Part shown: positions 11,359 to 25,278 of the stretch, in pieces
How the letters are laid out: every line of letters begins with the position of its first letter
Numbering within the stretch: the first letter of the stretch is position 1
Source of the DNA: Acestrorhynchus altus
Taxonomy: Eukaryota > Chordata > Actinopteri > Characiformes > Acestrorhynchidae
Length of the DNA stretch: 64,000 bases
Assembly: GCA_034509495.1 (NCBI GenBank)
Contig: CM067502.1
Location: forward strand, 48,590,388-48,654,387
Direction: 5' to 3'
Notes under the pieces: model-generated
Seen by the model: the letters and a program-made list of their open reading frames with translations, nothing else
Told to the model about the DNA's origin: nothing
Database searches by the model: none
Program-made: the position numbers and the translations under genes

Positions 11359-14300
11359 ATGACCCGACTTGATTCTCCACTACGTTGCACTGACAGCCGT
11401 CCTACGATGGAGACACACAGTAGAAGCGCTAGCAGAAATGCCAGCAGAAACGTCAGCAGAAGGGGCAGCGTCAGCCAACACACAGGTAAACCTGTATTTC
11501 TGATCTAAGAAAAGTCTTTTGTGAACTTGTCACTGATCTAGAATCTGTAATCGATAAAAGGTTGCTGTGTCACAGTTTTTGTGTATACATGTCTAGGGTG
11601 TGTTACATCCATTACGTACTATGTGAAGACAAATATCCACAGTATAATACAGTAAATTCCTATTCCTTCATTAGAGTCAAGAAAAGACAGGGAGCCATCC
11701 AGCAACCGTGCCATTTTCAAATTCGCCAACCGCTTCCTGTCACGTGACCGGGAACCACAAGATGGCAGTCCACCTCCTGTACGGTACTACGAGAGAGGGC
11801 ACCCTCTTCCTACCAACTGCAGCCCTGAACGCAAAGCAACCATTCCCTTCCGAAACCCTGACTTGGGCCTACCATCCTACAGAAGGCGCCATGACACACT
11901 CAACAATGAGGCAATGAGTGGTCTCTCTCCACAACGTCATATGACCTATTCAAATTTCAGGCGTGGTGACAGCCAATCACGCGGGAGTCCTCGCTCGGGC
12001 AGTCCAAGGTCAACTAACATCTCACCACACAGGCAGCCTGATACTCGCAGCTCCTCGCATCGCAGAGGCTCCACCTCCCAGCGCCATGGAACATCCCACA
12101 CTTCATCCAGACATGCTTCAGGAAAGTGCAGTCCATCGAGAAGACGAGATTCTGTTGTCTCACGTGCACACTCCCCGTCTCAAAGTTCAGTGTCTAACAA
12201 ATATGCAGAATCATCAGGCCGCTCCCACAAGCGAAGTCCTTCCCAGAGTTCCTACGGACATAGCCTGGATTCGGAAAAGCTCTATCGCAATCTAAAATCG
12301 ATTGCTAGCTCCGCAGAATCAGATGATTCACGACATGAAAGAAAGAGTCGGTCCAAAAGATCTAAATCCAGCGTGAACTCTGATGGTCGCTATCATGAAA
12401 ACGGTCAGAGCAGCAGAAACAGTGTCTATAATAGTCAGAAAAGTGGACGCAACACTGGTTACAACAGCAGAGACTTCTCACCACCAGGCAGTGACTATGA
12501 AAACAGGAGCCAGTTTTCACAAAAAGGAAGCAGTCATGCGAGTGGGTACAACAGTCGCAACAGTGGTCGTAACACAGTCCACAACACAGGTCATAACAGT
12601 CGTGATACTTCACCCCCTCACAGAGTTTATGAAAAGAATGGTCACAATTCCCCCAGGGACAAAAAACAAAGCAGTTACAGAACTGACAAAGGAAGAACCT
12701 CGTCAAAATCTTCCATGTCAGACAGGCATTCTAGGACAGATCTGAGTCAATCACAGGGCTCCTGGCATGGGTCCTCCAAACCTCCCCAAAGCCCTGACTC
12801 TCCTCAGTCATCTCGAAACATCTCACCATTGACACAGAGTCCAAAACAGGTGTCACCCAAGACCCAAGCTCTAACAATGGAAACAGACAAGCCAGGCATG
12901 GAGAGAAGTAGAAGCACCATAAGACGAGGCCTGGAAGCACTAATATTATCAGAAAACACAAGGTCTACCAGCCAGCCGCCTGTGCCAGAGATGACGATAG
13001 AGGACTATGTGGTGATAGCTGACATTCCCAAAGTGAATTTGTATCCGGAGGAAGAGGAGGCTGTCATAGTGAGGAGAAGGCCTCAAAGTCGAAGTCCACG
13101 GAGAGACAACCAGCACAGGTTAGAGGGGACAAAAGGCAAATTGGGGGGAGGGCAGGCATCTATATCTGTATATGAGGGGAAACTTTTCAGCAATTCTATG
13201 TGTCTACCAGTGTACAGTTAACCGTGTTAATTCACAGGTATGTCTAGTGGTAATCTTCATTATTGTGTCCAATCAAAACAGATCATTTTAACTTTCCTGC
13301 TGCAATACCTTCCATATAATTCTTATTTCACCCTATATCTTCCCTGTCGTAGCTACGGGGATGGGAGAGAAGGCCACGGTGAATATGGGGAGCCGGAGGA
13401 ACGAGGGAGAGGGAGAGAGAGAGGCAGAGATCGTAGAGAGAGGGAGAGGAGACGACATGAGAAGGACACGGGAGGGTCATCAGAAACCAACAGCACAGTT
13501 TCAGGCCATACACAGGTTTCTCAAGAGTAAATTTTGACACCTCTTCCTGTGTCTGTCGGTCACTCAAAGGATGCCACATAAATGACAAAAGTTCTCTAAA
13601 AACTGCAAAAAAAAACCCACTAAAATGAAGTCGAGTGGCCAGATTCACAAAAGCGTATGATGTACTTTATAGTTAAAGCAGTTTTGATGCTTGATGATGC
13701 CAGTGCAGCTCGGTATGACCTTATCCACCAAGGAGTGGTCACTGTGGTTATAGTGCGTAGATTTCACATTGACCTGATAACACTGTGCATGCATTAATGG
13801 GGATGTTGTGGCTGGGTCACCCTGAGACTGTGGAGAGAGCTTTCAGCAGGATGGGACTACATTTGCTGTCCATTTGATCAGCTCCATACAGGAGCACTTT
13901 GTAGCCAGGACCCCACAGGACCACCACAGAGCAGCTATTATGCATTATGTGGGTGTTGAGTCATTCTCAGCTCTGCAGTCACACTGACGTGGTGGTGGTG
14001 TGTTAGTGTGTGTTGCGCTGGTACGAGTGGATCAGACACAGCAGTGCTGCTGGAGTGTTTAAACACTGTGTCCACTCACTGTCCACTCTATTAGACGCTC
14101 CTACCGAGTGTCTCCACCTTATAGATGTAAAGTCAGAGACAGAAGCTCATCTGTTTCTGCAGAATTTGTGTCGGTCGTCCTCTAGTCCTTCATCGGTGCT
14201 CACAGGACGCTGCCCACAGGACGCTGTCGGCTGGATATTTCTGGTTGGTGGACTGTGGTATCAGTCATGCAATGTGCATTTGCACATTTGTGTCAGCAAT

Positions 14301-14523
14301 GGGTGCAGCTTAAAGGAGCTGAATGTATTCATTAGAATGGGTGTCCACAAACTTTTGAAAGTATATTGTATAGTGTCAGCAACTCTGACGGGTGTCTCTC
14401 TTCTACTTTGCTTGCTTATGTCTTGTTTATGTTCACGGTTGCAGAGGTCGAGAGAAGAGCACAGAACGTCCAATAGACGTGAGAGAAAGCCATGTGGCCA
14501 GCCTGAGGTGCAGGTACTAATGT

Positions 14524-14595
<72 letters not shown>

Positions 14596-15104
14596 ACACA
14601 CACTTAAAATAAAGGTGCTACAATGGGCTTCTGGAGTGGTGCCGTGGAGGGGAACCAGTTTAAGTCCTTGATAATGGTGCCACTTCATACCATTCACAGC
14701 TCGTTCACAAATGGGTTCTTCTATGGCATCACTCCAAGAACCCTTTGTAGAACCCTTTATTATTTTAACAGTGTGCACTCAAATGCGTTAATGGTATAAA
14801 ACAGAGCTTAATTCAGTTCAATGTACTTTCAATCCAGAATTACTGGATGAAATGAAAGAAATATTACAGGTTTTGACACTGACGTGGTTTGGGACAGTTT
14901 TGGAGAGAATTCCTGTGGCTTTAAAGTCACCAAACCAGTCTGTTTGATGACGGGTTGAAGAAAAGTCGAAATTGGGTTTTGTAGAAATGAATTTTGGCCT
15001 AATAAATTAGGCTATGAGCCATTTACGTAGTTTTGAGCTGTGAGTTTTGTGATTTCATCATTTTAGCAAGACAACAATAGGTTGACTGGTTTATGTAATT
15101 CTAC

Positions 15105-15148
<44 letters not shown>

Positions 15149-18100
15149 GTAGGAGGTAATGGTGTCAAGTTTCTAGTTCAGGAGCAGGAACCATGCATGT
15201 AGTTAGGTGCAGGTATTTCTCCTGTAGAGAGGGTTAGCAGGGTCTACTCATACATCTACAGCAGTGGACACAGCAGGGTTTCATATCTTCTTAATGTGAG
15301 GACTCCTGCTCACACTCACGCCAGGAAATGCACTACAGATCACGTGAGCAGCCAGCAGACCGCAGAGAGAGAAGTGTGAGAGCTGTCAGGGTTATTGTTT
15401 TACGGAACAGCCAGAGAACAGTCTGAGAACAGCTTGAGAACAGTCTGAGAACAGTCTGGGAACAGCTTGAGAACAGTCTGAGAACAGTCTGAGAACAGTC
15501 TGAGAGCAGTCTGAGAACAGTCTGAGAACAGCTTGAGAACAGCTTGAGAACAGTCTGAGAACAGTCTGAGAACAGCTTGAGAACAGTCTGAGAACAGTCT
15601 GAGAACAGCTTGAGAACAGTCTGAGAACAGTCTGAGAACAGTCTCTGCTTGATGAAGAGGACAGTGAGGCTGTTACGGAGCTCTGTGTTACTGACGGAGA
15701 GTAAAGGTGAGAGGAAGGAGATGCTCTGGGGTAAAGTTTCCTAAAGTACAGTTAGATCCTCCACAGAGATCAGCTTCACTGCCTCACTGCTTTCTCCATC
15801 CTTTCTTTATGCTGCCCTCCATCCTCCATCCTACCATGACTGTGAGTATTTTAGGATTTTGTATATTGTATATGTACCTTAAACCCTTTGAAAAGCTATT
15901 TTCCTTCATTTGTAATTTGTGTAAATGTAATTTAAATGTTTCCTTTTAACCCATTCAGGCAGTTTTTAAGTTAAAAATAATTGTAACAATGTTTTGTTTG
16001 TAAAATAATGTAAATAATGTTCTTGTTTCCAAATGTTGTCCTAAAAAAATCTGCACATTTGGAGTTCACTGCTTGTCTGATACCAGAGAACATCTCATTT
16101 ACATAACCCCACCCATTCAGCCAACCACAGTTTAGCCACACCCACCCACACAGAGTTAATTCACATATATACTGTATCCACATGTGATATAAATGAATAA
16201 CCTGCTTAATTCTAAGGGACAGAAAATAGTTTATTTAATTATGATCGTTTGTGGAACACAAACGTCGTACATGGACTTCAAGGGAAAATATACGAGGAAA
16301 ATGCAGGAATTTGTCCCCTTTACTGGCTGCATGCCTTCTTATGTCTCGTGCAGGGGATTAGGATTTAGACTCAGACTGCTGTTTTCAACTCTTACTTTTG
16401 GCTATAAAGTTGTTTGTTGATCTTTTGTTCAAGCTTGACCCACTGGACTCTAAACAGGGCTGGATGTTCTTATTGGACGACACTGCAGAGGTACGTTCAA
16501 GATACTGTACAATACTTTAAAACGTGGGCTGTAATGAACGCGTCTGCTTATCAAATGTTTTCCTTTTGACGAAATGGATTTTTATTTTTCATGTTTACAA
16601 AATGTAAAGTACCACGTTAGACTACAATCAGAACAAGTTCTGTGGCATTTTTACACTGTAAACTCATAATAATCAGACTAATTAACACAAATAACAGAAT
16701 TGGTTTCTTTATTAATTATTACAGCGTTTGTTTATTACAGTGTCTGGCCAAAAGAACGTCAGTTCTTCGGTAGTAACGTCAGACCCCTGCAGATGGTGTT
16801 GCATGAGGATGATCTGGCAATAAATACCTGTGGGGTGTGTGACAAGATTCAAAAATTGATATGAGGTGGCAACTTCTTTGGAAGTTAATGAAAAAGAACT
16901 TATTCCCAGTCATTTTGGAGCATTTCTTTCAGTCCATTGATCATGAACTTTTAACACAACGTAAAGAACAACGGCCAGATTCACACTGTCAAAAGGTCTG
17001 ACAGTGACAGCAACAGCATTTACTATGTACATGGGTTTATTCCTGCATCTCTGTCCACAGTGGAGGAGGTTCTGGTTTGTGCTCGACTCTTCTGGACTGA
17101 AATACTACACTGACCCAGAAGCTGAGGAGGTGAGCCACGTCCATCCCCATCAGAGACACCAACAGTTAAAGGAGCACAACTGAGGTTTTGTCCAGCAGAT
17201 GGTATCGTAGGTCTGATCCCGCTAATCTGCTTCATTGTTCCCTCAAAGTGAAAGTGGGGCAAAAGGGCATTTTCTGGGCAGCGAATGTGGCATGCCCAGA
17301 AGTTTGTAGACACCTGCTCAACCAACGTTTCTGATGAAGGGAGTGTATCCTGCTTTTCTGCATGCACGGTCTCTGTCCTTCTGGGAAGGCTTTACACTAA
17401 ATGGTGGAATATTGCTGTGAGGATTTGCCATTCAGTCCAATCTGAATTCTAATCAGATTACAAATCACCTTCAAATGTATCTGGGTCTGATTCAGACTGT
17501 TGAGCTGTCCAGACTATCAAAAATGAAGATGGAGACAATCTAGACCAGAAACCAGATTTCAAGCTGACATTCTCAACATAATGTAACCACTGTTGGTTCT
17601 ATGATATTGTGTACAGACAGTCAATTAACCATATTCATGCTTCTTCTCCAACAGAGCTGTGAGCCAGATGGAGTGATTGATGTTCGTCGCTGCGTGAGCG
17701 TTGTGGAGTTCGAGGCAGATAAGAACTATGGTCTTCAAATACATGTAAGAAGTCATTTGTATGATGTTTTGTTTTTGTTTTACAATGTAGATCAGATTTC
17801 TAATGTAATGGATTTCATAATATAAGAAGATTTGATATTGAGTTTTTGAGTAGTCAGCATATAAAATAAATATATTATATAATATAATATAAAAATATTA
17901 TAGAAAAGTAATTTACTATTCAAATGAGTGATGTCCATGACCGTGTTTCTTTTGATGTCCAGACGCGAGATGGAGAAGTAACCTTATCAGCCATGACTTC
18001 ACGCATCAGGAGGAACTGGATCGACATTCTGCAGAGACGTATCCGTCACGCTGAATCTCCTGCTATCAGACAGTACGGAGCACCTTCGTGAAGTCTCGTC

Positions 18101-21100
18101 TTTAAGCTCCGAAACTCAGTCCCACAACTAGATACCAGAGAGCAGTTTTAAAACTCACACTTAGCAAGTTCTATTACTACGTTCTTATTAGTAAGAACAG
18201 AACAGAACCGTTTCTGGCTCTATATAGAACTATTTTCAGTGACTGGTAAAAACCTAATGTACAGTTTGCATTGCAGTGGAAAAGAGGCCATAGTAGGTGC
18301 CAGATGATTGGGACATTCTTTTCTCAAAGTTGTGGCATTTAACGTTCCTCGATCCATGGTGTCACATGTGTACCTGGAATATGTCATAGAACCAATTCTA
18401 AACAACTTGGCCAATGGCTCAATGCATTATCCTGCTGATATTGCCCATTATTGTGAGGGCACATGAAGTGCATGGCGTGGTGTTAACTGATGCCTTCTCG
18501 ATGAGAAGGTCAACTGAGGTCAACCTTCTGCTCCCGTATCCCATGGAAGCTAAAGGACGCTGCACTGACCTGTGGGATATGCATGTGGGGCTCCTGTATA
18601 GAATGTCCCATCCTTCAGACACCCACTTTCGTGCCTCACTTGAACACGTCAGCACGTTAAACCTCATAACTTGTACAGGTGGAGGCACTCCCAAGCTGTC
18701 CTCTGATGGAACACCACTTCATAATAGATGTACATATTGACATCCCATGACTTTTGGCATGTTGTCTTTACTATAGAAGCCATCAGGACATAGTTTTATG
18801 AATATTAATAAACAGTATACAATCGTAAATGCTTTATTTTGTGACCTGACCTAAATCACGATTACTAATCCCCTCTTCTTCAGGCACCCAGATAGCAGTG
18901 GCAGCGATAAGGAACACTTTCCAACTCATCCAGATCAACACAATTCCAGGTCTGAGGTCACCAGCCCAGTACAGGATGAGGTGGACATGATGTCGTCTCC
19001 GTTAACCAATCAGCGGGAGGCAGGAGTCGGGCGAGACAGGGAGCAGGAAAGGCGTCTGGAGGACAGGACTAAGTGGTTCCAGGAAGGAGTCTTGGAGAGC
19101 GAAGGCGAGAGTCCATGGGACAAAGTACAGCTGAAGAAGGGTACAGTGGCCTCGGTGGTTCATATGATGCCGGAGATCTCGGAGACCCTGGAAGGGCTGG
19201 ACATTGAGAAGAAGTGGGAGGACTTTGAGAAGATCCCTTTTGGAGAGATGTTGTTGTTGTCGCCGGCTGGTTCACAGGCTCCTATAGCAACCAATGAGGT
19301 GCTCCAGAGAGAGGTAATGGATCAAAACCTGCAACATTAACTAGATCTTACAAAGAGAGCATACAGGATTTCATTTCAGTGGTCGGCTCCAGGGTCCTGT
19401 CTCAGTTGAGCTCTGAATCCACACCTTCATTTCTCAGGTGCAGAAGGCTGTTATTGTAGGTGCTGCCCCTCTTTGTATTTCTTTCCCTGAAGCTAAGAGT
19501 TTCCGGACTCCCCTTCATTTGTCTCACTGGTGTTTCCCCCTCAAAGAGGAAGAGGTTTCCTCACAGTTACCAAGCACCTCTCTTAGTCTGCACTGTTTAT
19601 TTTCTGGGAAGTGTTCTCCCCTTTATCTCAGGGCGGTCAGTCTTCCCTTGGCCTTTTGGGAATGGCCTTCTTTCGGCACACTTAACCCATCCACCAATGA
19701 AGCAGCCTGGGCTTAATTCCAGCATCACTGTGTTTTCTGTTTATGGGTTTATCCGTTTTGAAATCTCACTGTTCTGCTCTTGGGTCCAACTCTCACAAGT
19801 GTGTGATAGCTCACCCGGTTAAGCCTCAGGTCCACCACCGGATGAGATGTTACATAAATGTCAAAAGGACTGGAGGAGCCCATTTCTTGTAGGTTGGCCC
19901 AAGAGCTGTTTACAGTTGATAATCCCAGATGAGTTGGTGTACGAAGCAAGAGTTACAAAGCAATGTGAACAGAAGAGCAGCAAAGAAAGATCTAACCTAA
20001 CCTCAGGAATTCTTTGGCATAGGCGTCCGAGCTCCCTCAAGCAAATAATCTATCCAGGAGCTCCCTCATTTCACCGTTTCCTCTTTCTGCAAACGCTTAT
20101 GGAAAAAGAACCCAGTACCTGATCTTCTTCTACTTCTGCTTGATACGGCTGGGCAGCGCCCTCTTTGATTACGTATTCTGTGATGTATCCTCGGTTCCAA
20201 ACTTGCGGAAATGTGGGATGGTTTGCTAAAAAACACCAAGATTCTTATGGGCTAGAATGGAACCAGTTCAAGAACCAGTAAAGTACTCCATCTTTACTAG
20301 GGTTGTGTTTGTGGATGATGGTTTTTTGCCAATGCGCAGCACTAATCTGTACTATACATGGATCTGTATGTGTGTCTTATCGCCCACCCACCCCACCGCC
20401 CCAGGTCCTGTCTCTGAGGCAGCAGATCGAGGCCCTGCGCAAAGGCCGACTCGAATCCAGACCCGGAGTCACCTGTGGCCCGGACTCCCCCTGCACCTCC
20501 AGACTGGATCAGTTGGAGAGAGAGCACAGGGAGAGACTGCAGGAGTTGGAGAGAAATCATGAACGAGAGAGGAGAGAGACGGAGAAAGAGAAAGAGCGGC
20601 TGCTAAAGGAGGAGGCGCGGAACGCAGCACAAGGTGAATACCGTCGTCCATGCTTTGTGGTTAAGAGTTATTAGGACGACATAATCGTGATAGCACTCTT
20701 TTACTCATTTATTAGTTGTTGTGTTTTATTTTCATTTTTATCTTTATCATTTCATGCATTTTCACGATCAATTATCTCCTACTAACGCTAACAACAAACC
20801 GCCTGCACTAGTTTCAGTCATATGAGTGCTGGCCAAAACTGCAGGTCATGTGATTTAATGCGATCCCTCAAGCCCCTGTAAGATCCTGCAGATCCCGAAC
20901 CTCTTCACCTCTTCAGAAAGCTCCCTTGTTCTCCATCACATCCTCATCTGTGTCTCTTGTTCTTTTCAGCCATGGAGGTTCTGAGGAAGGCCCATCTGGA
21001 AGAAATGGAGAGATTAAGAGGAGGACAACAGACCAACTCTGCATTAGTGCTGTGAGTGAATGTCCTCTGAGGATCATTTAATACAGGAAATGTTCATCCA

Positions 21101-21543
21101 TCCTTTTATCTGCATGTATCTGAAAGCTGTATATCTGCAGCCGCTGCCGAAGAAGCGCACGCATGAACCGGGGACTCACTGCCAAAGTTGAACCATAACA
21201 GTGTGGATTACAGTTGTACTGCTGCTGCAGCCTCTCACACCGTTTATTCAAGCCGTACGCGGACATCTGTAGCTTGTTTTCCACTTTAATACGAACAGAA
21301 ATGGCTTTCCCCGCATGTGGCAGCAGTGACGATATTCTAAACAGCTCTGATTGGCTGAAACACTTGTGTCACTGCCCGCAAAATCATTAACAATTACAAA
21401 ACTACCGACATGACCAGGTCAGGCTGTACTATCAGTCTCAGCCCAAGAGCAAGATATTTACAAAAGAGTAGGAAAGCATCATCATGGTAGCTCTGTACTG
21501 TACACTTTGCTGCTGACACACGCACACACACACGCACACACAC

Positions 21544-21601
<58 letters not shown>

Positions 21602-21799
21602 TCTTCTGGAAAGTAGATGCGACACACACAACATAGTGTCCATTAACAACCGAGCCAAAAACTGTTGGTCAGTCTGTTTCTGTCCAGATCAGATTATAAA
21701 CACAGGATTATAAATACTGTTACAAACAGGTTCGGCTGACTGTACAAAAGGCCTCTGTTACTCCCCCCCCCCCCCCCTCTCTCTCTCTCTTTCTCACTT

Positions 21800-21837
<38 letters not shown>

Positions 21838-21902
21838 TCTCTCTCTCTCTCTCTCTCTCGCTTGTTCTCACTCTCGCTCGCTTGTTCTCTCTCTCTCTCT
21901 CG

Positions 21903-21933
<31 letters not shown>

Positions 21934-21990
21934 GCTTGTTCTCACTCTCTCTCGCTCTGCATAATTGGATTACACTGTAGTAGCTTTATG

Positions 21991-22039
<49 letters not shown>

Positions 22040-23018
22040 TGTGTGTGTGTGTGTGTGAAAGAGAGAGAACATATAGGGCTACTTCTTAAAAATACAGTTA
22101 TCAATAATACAGTAACACAATGTTTATTAATCCTTTAACAGCCCCCCCCCCCACACACACACACACACAAACACACACACTGCCCCAGCTCCTCCTCCTC
22201 TTCTATCTTCCATGCTCTGCTCTTACTTGACAAGGAGGTCCAGCTTCAAGCATCATCAGCCAAAGCCAGAAGGAACTCTATCCCAGTTTCTCGAGTTCCC
22301 TTTCATGACCCACTGTGAGTGTGGTCTGAACCGAACTTCAAATCATTTATTGCTGATTCTTTGCACTTCCTTAATTAAAAAAAAAAGAAAATTAAAAACA
22401 TACTTTCGTTTTTTTTTATATTCACAGGAACGTTTATCTTAATTGAATGTGACGTTTAGATTATTAGCCTGAATACCATATAATTCATTTTAGAACTTTC
22501 AAAATAGATATTAATTGTTGTCCTGATTGAAACATACGTCAATATTTCATCATTTGTGGAGCAGAGGGGTCTGACAGTGTGGGACGGGGACAGAGTGGGA
22601 ATATGATGATGCTTAAAATCTTCAAAAGACAAATACAGTCATAATCATTTTGTCGTGCAATAAACAACATGTTTAGGATCTAATCCAGCTTCCAGGAACT
22701 TATGGTTAAATCAGTGTTGAATCAGTGTGTGATGTAGAGTAAAACCATGATGGTGTACGTGGTGTAGGTGACCTGTTAGAACCACAGAACCACAGAACCT
22801 CACTCAGTTAAATGAAAGACGTTCGGTCAGAAAGAGACGGTCAGTTTTAAGTGGTCAGAGGGTCGGAGGAGGGCAGAACGCTGATGTGGGGTAAAACTGG
22901 CAGCTTGTCATAGAAAGTTGTTCTGCATGAGCAGAGAATTGATTTTCAATGGCTTCATTCACACGATCAGCAAATCAATAAAGGCTACATCTGTTCATAG
23001 TCAATGAATAAGCCATAA

Positions 23019-23084
<66 letters not shown>

Positions 23085-25243
23085 CCGGAGACTCTGTCGA
23101 TGCAGCAGGAGTTGGATGGTCTCTCAGAGCGTTACTCCCAGCGCTGTGTGGAGCTGAGCCGAGTGCAGCACACAGCTGGACACAAACAGACACTGATCCA
23201 GGAGAAGGAGAAGGAGGTGGAGCAGCTGCAGAAGGAGAACCAGGTACTGCAGGGGCTGCAAATACACTGCATGGGCAAAAGTACTGGGACCCCTGCTTGT
23301 TTACTCACCATTACTTCGACAAGCAATGGTACTAAAGAGGTACTATCCTCTTTTATGGCTCTACTGTCCAAGGAAGACGCATTGCTGTGAGGATTTGATT
23401 GTATTCAGTAACAAGATTGTTAGTGAGGTCAGGATGTTGGATGATCACCCACTCCACCTCTTTCGCCACTCCACAAAGTACTGGATGGAGCTCCATCGTT
23501 CCAGAGAACTCAGCTGCACTGCTCCACAGCTCAATGATGGGGGTCTCTACACCCCTCTAGACCCCACCTGGTACTAGACATGGTTCTGCTGAGAGTTCTA
23601 TACTATTGGCAGTACTCCTCTACAGGGACTAGTCTACACATTTGGTGTACCATTACAAACCGGTACTAAGGTCACGCTGTACCAGTATGGACATCTGTAA
23701 GCTGAAGTAAAAGAACTATGGTACTAAGTGTGTTGAGCTCCAGTGGTGTTCAGTGTTCCTGCACCAGTACTGAAGGGTCTGGTGAAGCTGTGTGTGATTC
23801 GTAGTAAGCTCTTGCTGGCCTTCGTCCTCCCAGCCCTGGTAGAACACTCATTTTGTCACGGGTCGTCCTTCTTTAGTGCAGTTAAGCTCTATCAGCACAA
23901 CCACAACATCCTGTTGAACTGTTTTCGAGCTTGGCTGCCGTCCTTTCGCAGTGACCTCAGACCATCTCGGCCAACCCCAGGCTTTACAGATAAAGAGCGT
24001 GTAAACTGACATGCTGCTCTCATCCATTTCCTCTTCGTGTTCAAACAGGAGCTGCAGGCACGTCTGACGGAGGAGATGAGCCTCATGCGTTCCTTCATCA
24101 CAGGTCAGCGGCCTGGAGTCGCCTCCATGGGCAGTTATGAGCAGAGCATCTCAGAGCTGGAGGTAAGCAGCACTGTACCATTCACTTCTGCTACAGCGGT
24201 GTTTTTCGAACCCTGGACCTTGAGGCACCCCTGCCCTGCCATGTTTTAGCTTTGACACACCCCTGCAGCTTTGAGAGGCTTGTTAATGAGCTGATTAATT
24301 GCATCAGGTGTGTTTGGAAGCTCTAAAATATGAGAGGTAGGGGTGCCTCCAGGACCAGGGATGAGAAACACTGTGCTACAGTACTGCACATGACCAGCAG
24401 ATGTCACTGTTTCACAGACATACAGTGGCCAAGTACAGACACAGTTCAATCAGCCATAACATTAAAACCCCTGACAGGTGAAGTGTTCTGGTGGAAGTTC
24501 TTGATGTCAGTGAGTAAAAGCAGTTAAGTGGACAAGCGTAAGAACCTGAGAAACTTTGATGAACCAAATTGTGATGTTCTAGGTGACTGGGTCAGAACAT
24601 CCGCAAAATGCCAGGTCTTGTGGGGTGTTCATAGTATGCAGTGGTCAGTACCTACTAGCAGTGCTCTATGAAAGGACCACCAGTGACCTGGTGACAGGAT
24701 AATAAAACAAGAGGCTCACTGATTCTCATGGAGGCCCCACCTCATAACCCAAAGGATCCAGATCAAGCCCACCTTCAGATGATCAAGGACACCTTCAGAG
24801 GGCTTGTGGCATCCATGCCATGATTGGTCAGAGCTGTTTAACCACACTAGAGGGACCTATACGACACGCTATGGGTTACTTCTAGTTTTCAAACAGAATG
24901 ATTATGCAATGAATGAGATGGTGAAGGTACACAAACGTTAGACAACAATCACGATAATCAGGTTATCAACTGTCCGTACACGATATGGACCTGACCTTAA
25001 TCATTTCTGCGGAACACAATATCACCCATAATGTTTTTATTAGATTATATTTATGTATTTAGGATTTATTCTGGACTTAGATGTCAGTGTGTAGATGCTG
25101 TTTGAATGTATTGAGATTCTGCCATCTAGTGGTCAAAACCAGTACATCATGGATCAGATCTGCCTCTCCCAGTTCCCTGTCCTTGTTTTTCATTGTATGG
25201 TAAGAATTTACTTATTACAGGTTTATTACAGTCAGTTAAATAA

Positions 25244-25278
<35 letters not shown>

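Noticed and set aside
18277..18740. 108-codon + strand frame after triobp exon 8
   Set aside because: No family similarity, sits in intron 8 between two exons that join in phase, and looks like decayed repeat.
22232..22309. Possible extra triobp exon (acceptor-like TTGACAAG, donor GTGAGTGT)
   Set aside because: It would leave phase 1, while exon 12 needs phase 2; joining exon 11 directly to exon 12 keeps frame and matches human TRIOBP. No pyrimidine tract either.
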